Positions 14,453-16,332 of a DNA stretch of 16,332 nucleotides are shown one piece after another (within the stretch, counting starts at the first letter, position 1; every line of letters starts with the position of its first letter). The stretch spans positions 1 to 16,332 of the forward strand of contig JAGVUH010000335.1 of NCBI GenBank assembly GCA_019136395.1, in the 5' to 3' direction. The notes beneath the pieces were generated by a model, which saw nothing but the letters and a program-made list of their open reading frames with translations, was not told where the DNA came from and ran no database searches. The stretch is from Gammaproteobacteria bacterium. Its GTDB lineage: Bacteria > Pseudomonadota > Gammaproteobacteria > Chromatiales > Chromatiaceae. The translations under genes and the position numbers were made by a program.

Positions 14453-15405
14453 CCGCGGCCCGCTGCCGGGTGGTTACCGTTTGCAACGGTCAACCCATTG
14501 TCCCAGTCGATGTCCAAGTGCGGCGCCAGGTGGCTGACGAAATTGCGCAGGCCATAGGTGATGCGCACCTTGCGCGGCAGGACGATACCCGTCGTCAAGG
14601 GGTGAAAAAGGTGGTGGACATCCAGGATCTGGAGCTCGGGATAGTGGGCGAGTTGGAAGGAATCCTCGACCTCGACGACGAAGCCGATAGCCAGTCCGGA
14701 CTGGACGTAATCCAGGATGCTGGAGGTGCTATCGAGGGAGAAGGCGATGGGTGATTTCACCCCGGCCAGTTCGAAGGCCTCATCGATGATCTGGCGGGTG
14801 CGCGCTGAGCGTTCGAAGGAACAACAGGGATAAGCGGCCAGGGCTTCCAGGGTTAGGTCGGGCAGCTCGGTGCAGGGATGCCCCGCGGGTACAACCAGTT
14901 GCAGACGCCATTCGGCCAGGGGGCAGTACACCAGGTCCGGCAACGGCTCGGTGGGTTCGGTCAGGAGCCCCAGATCCGCTCTCCCCCCTCTGAGCAATTC
15001 CAGGGCGACCGCGGGTTCCTCCTGGCTGATCTCCACTTGCAGCCCAGGCAACTCCTGCCGGCAGCGCACGATGGCCTGATGCAGATTGCTCGCCATGGCA
15101 TGCCGGCTGGCGACGATCCGCAGCGCGCCGCTTTCCCCCAGGCGATGCGTATCGGCGATCTGCTTGATGCGCTTGGTAATCCGCAAGGCTTCCACCGTCG
15201 CCTCCGCGATTTCCTTACCAACCTCGGTGAGCCCAACCAGGCGCCGGCCGTGGTGGGTGAAGAGCTCGACGCCCAATTCCTGGCTCAACTCCTGAAGCTG
15301 GCGACTCACCCCTGATTGGGAGGTGAAGAGGCTGTTGGCGGCGGCGGAGATATTGAAGGATTGCTGGACGACCTCATGGAGGTAAACCAACTGCCGGAGC
15401 TTCAT
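14437..15405 (-). CDS. LysR-family transcriptional regulator, CysB-like
   Basis: Encodes 322 residues from ATG 15405 (MKLRQLVYLHEVVQQSFNIS). An in-frame ATG at 15507 would add 34 Pro/Ala-rich residues unlike the family, so I prefer 15405, although no clear ribosome binding site is seen. Residues 1-60 form the winged helix-turn-helix (NISAAANSLFTSQSGVSRQLQELSQELGVELF). Residues from about 90 form the effector-binding domain (GALRIVASRHAMASNLHQAIVRCRQELPGLQVEI). TSQSGVSRQLQELSQELGVE and the overall length point to the CysB/Cbl branch, which senses sulfur or amino-acid metabolites; the actual effector is unknown. The last ~20 residues (GLTVANGNHPAAGRGQPGN) look like a non-conserved tail. Its 3' end overlaps the second kinase tail to tail by 16 bases. 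A T-N11-A dyad lies 115 bases upstream at 15520-15537, where such regulators bind to control themselves and a divergent target. Confidence 0.9.
   Translation of the reverse strand: MKLRQLVYLHEVVQQSFNISAAANSLFTSQSGVSRQLQELSQELGVELFTHHGRRLVGLTEVGKEIAEATVEALRITKRIKQIADTHRLGESGALRIVASRHAMASNLHQAIVRCRQELPGLQVEISQEEPAVALELLRGGRADLGLLTEPTEPLPDLVYCPLAEWRLQLVVPAGHPCTELPDLTLEALAAYPCCSFERSARTRQIIDEAFELAGVKSPIAFSLDSTSSILDYVQSGLAIGFVVEVEDSFQLAHYPELQILDVHHLFHPLTTGIVLPRKVRITYGLRNFVSHLAPHLDIDWDNGLTVANGNHPAAGRGQPGN
14472..14495. terminator. Hairpin just past the second kinase, inside the 3' end of the LysR gene
   Basis: GGTT-ACCGTT, loop TGC, AACGGT-c-AACC: ten base pairs with one bulged C and a 3-base loop. 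It begins 20 bases after the kinase stop and lies within the coding end of the convergent regulator. A second inverted repeat, ACCCGGC/GCCGGGT (14443-14449, 14465-14471), spans both stop codons. Neither has a U-run, so these are possible transcript-end structures only. Confidence 0.35.
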
Positions 15406-15519
15406 GGGCGTGCGCGGTTCTGCTGCTAACGGAGTGAGGAAAGACGACCGACTGGCGGCCCTCGACCCGGGTTGGGGAGGTGGAGGAGGGAGGATGCCAG
15501 CGATCATGCCTGAATGATC

Positions 15520-15547
15520 TTATGCGGTTTTCGCATAACTGTATATC
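15520..15547. promoter_or_regulatory. LysR-type operator dyad, copy 1
   Basis: TTATGCGGTTTTCGCATA (15520-15537) contains the palindrome TATGCG-N5-CGCATA and fits the LysR consensus T-N11-A exactly at its centre. The following ten bases (ACTGTATATC) are also largely shared with copy 2 (TCAGGATATC), giving a 28-base repeat. It lies 115 bases upstream of the LysR start. The shared xATATC could be part of a -10 element on the plus strand; this is a guess. Nothing else is recognised between 15406 and 15519. Confidence 0.65.
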
Positions 15548-15573
15548 AAAAAAACATCACCGGGCAGAATGCC

Positions 15574-15760
15574 GTGCCAGTGCCAGTGACCGATGCCAGC
15601 ACCCGCTACTCCCTCACCGCCAACGCCGGCGAGAATGCCAATAAGATCACCGCGGCTCGCGACAGGGACCTGCCGGCGGGGGGTCACCTGGAGGTTCAGC
15701 GCGCTCCGCCGGATGGCAACGCGACCTCGTCCCGGCAGGCCGTGTCCAGCCGGGCTGAAG
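15574..15760 (+). pseudogene. Truncated copy of the secreted-protein gene at 16014
   Basis: The frame from 15574 reads VPVPVTDASTRYSLTANAGE... and aligns without gaps over 42 residues to APTPVTDATTTYSITNNAGT... of the gene at 16014 (24 identities by hand count). It lacks any start, ribosome binding site and signal peptide; homology begins 27 bases after operator copy 1, against about 410 bases after operator copy 2 in the full gene. Beyond 15699 the frame (RAPPDGNATSSRQAVSS) may continue the homology into the part of the gene that lies outside the window. It stops being recognisable where operator copy 2 begins. An open frame runs from an ATG at 15514 to 15846, but it crosses both operators and is unlikely to be a real product. 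Confidence 0.75.
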
Positions 15761-15762
15761 TT

Positions 15763-15790
15763 TTATGCGGTTTTCGCATATCAGGATATC
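15763..15790. promoter_or_regulatory. LysR-type operator dyad, copy 2
   Basis: The same 18-base dyad as at 15520-15537 is repeated exactly at 15763-15780, followed by TCAGGATATC. It lies 243 bases from copy 1 and 224 bases before the ATG of the secreted-protein gene. Position and identity suggest it is the working operator of that gene, bound by the neighbouring LysR protein. Between 15791 and 16013 I see no gene, only a long leader region and a ribosome binding site (GGGAGA at about 16003). Confidence 0.65.
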
Positions 15791-16013
15791 CCGAAGTTAT
15801 TTTTCAATTCCGTTGGCCAGGACAATACTGTGCACCAAGGAGATAGGCACCTCGCGCTACACGGGGATGGACCTGACCCGGAATCAATGCGACGCGGTAA
15901 TCGCCTCTGGTATGTCCCAGGGCACCCTGGCAAAGGTTCCGACATCGCCCCGTCGAGTCAATCGGCGACCTGGCAACCCATCGAGAACGTTAAGAGACCT
16001 TCGGGAGATCATC

Positions 16014-16332
16014 ATGAATACCAATACCATGACTCGCATTAGCACCCTGGCCGTCGCGATCGGTCTGGCTTTCAGCGCGAATAGTTGGGCGGCGGACGAT
16101 ACCGCCACGCAAACCGTTGGCTATGAGGTCCAGGAGATTGCCCTGATCGATGTATCAGGTAGCCCCGCGGCCATGACGATTACCGCCGCTCCTGCTGGTC
16201 AGGCGCCGACACCGGTGACCGATGCCACCACGACCTATTCCATCACCAATAACGCCGGCACCGATAGCAAAAAGATCACGGCGGCCATTAATACCGATAT
16301 GCCAACAGGTGTAACCCTGGAAGTCGAGTTGG
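16014..16332 (+). CDS. Secreted protein of unknown function (5' part)
   Basis: Begins MNTNTMTRISTLAVAIGLAFSANSWA-ADDTATQ, a clear Sec signal peptide with probable cleavage after SWA (residue 26). GGGAGA is well placed before ATG 16014. The visible mature part (about 80 residues) is Thr/Ala-rich, has a single Lys pair (SKKITAA), shows no cysteine, and alternates like beta strands (VGYEVQEIALIDVSG, MTITAAPAG, TYSITNNAG, GVTLEVEL). It resembles beta-sandwich surface or fimbria-like proteins in style, but I cannot name a family. The gene runs off the window end. A truncated copy lies just upstream, and a LysR-type dyad sits 224 bases before the start, so it is probably controlled by the divergent LysR gene. 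Confidence 0.8.
   Translation, partial: MNTNTMTRISTLAVAIGLAFSANSWAADDTATQTVGYEVQEIALIDVSGSPAAMTITAAPAGQAPTPVTDATTTYSITNNAGTDSKKITAAINTDMPTGVTLEVEL

Noticed and set aside
15406..15507. N-terminal extension of the LysR protein from ATG 15507
   Set aside because: Pro/Ala-rich residues outside the family pattern; MKLRQL is the usual start.
15520..15790. CRISPR-like repeats
   Set aside because: Only two copies, with a gene fragment rather than a spacer between them.
15514..15846. A 110-residue gene from ATG 15514
   Set aside because: It reads through both operator copies; only the central part resembles protein, and that is explained as a truncated copy of the downstream gene.

Overview
The window looks like chromosomal DNA of a high-GC gammaproteobacterium. 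The gene content (Fe-type SOD, an NAGGN-type amidotransferase, large hybrid kinases with HPt tails, a DUF3782-like nuclease-fold protein) would suit a purple sulfur bacterium or a relative (Chromatiales). That placement is inference from gene style; there is no rRNA or photosynthesis gene to prove it. No tRNA, CRISPR array, transposase or phage gene was seen.

Layout. Bases 1-294 hold a possible gene tail, a 12-bp tandem repeat and the terminator of sodB. On the minus strand follow sodB (295-876) and a PD-(D/E)XK-fold protein gene (1037-1711). On the plus strand are a large 2OG-Fe(II) oxygenase (about 2015-4270), an N-acetylglutaminylglutamine amidotransferase (asnO type, 4299-6218), a single-domain response regulator (6280-6795), a PhnD-like periplasmic binding protein (6973-7896), a membrane hybrid kinase (8034-11297) and a second, paralogous hybrid kinase (intact from 11600 to 14452). 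In front of the second kinase lies a hemerythrin module that is out of frame with it. A CysB-like LysR regulator (14437-15405, minus) overlaps the end of the second kinase tail to tail. The last 800 bases hold two copies of an 18-bp dyad that fits the LysR T-N11-A box, a truncated gene copy between them, and the 5' part of a secreted protein gene (16014 to window end).

How the genes may work together. Response regulator, binding protein and the two kinases form one signalling block. The binding protein has no phnC/phnE transporter partner here, so it may present its ligand to the periplasmic domain of the first kinase. The second kinase is probably cytoplasmic and was built to read a diiron/oxygen signal through hemerythrin. 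Both kinases carry HisKA, HATPase, REC and HPt modules, but no DNA-binding or cyclic-di-GMP output gene is in the window, so the phosphorelay target is unknown. The LysR gene and the secreted protein gene probably form a divergent regulator-target pair.

The most interesting points are: (1) the operator-plus-gene-fragment duplication at 15520-16332; (2) the hemerythrin frameshift at 11406-11416, with all iron ligands still readable across two frames; (3) a low-complexity, repeat-bearing insert inside the ATPase domain of the first kinase that its neighbour lacks; (4) a roughly 44-residue insert in the amidotransferase.
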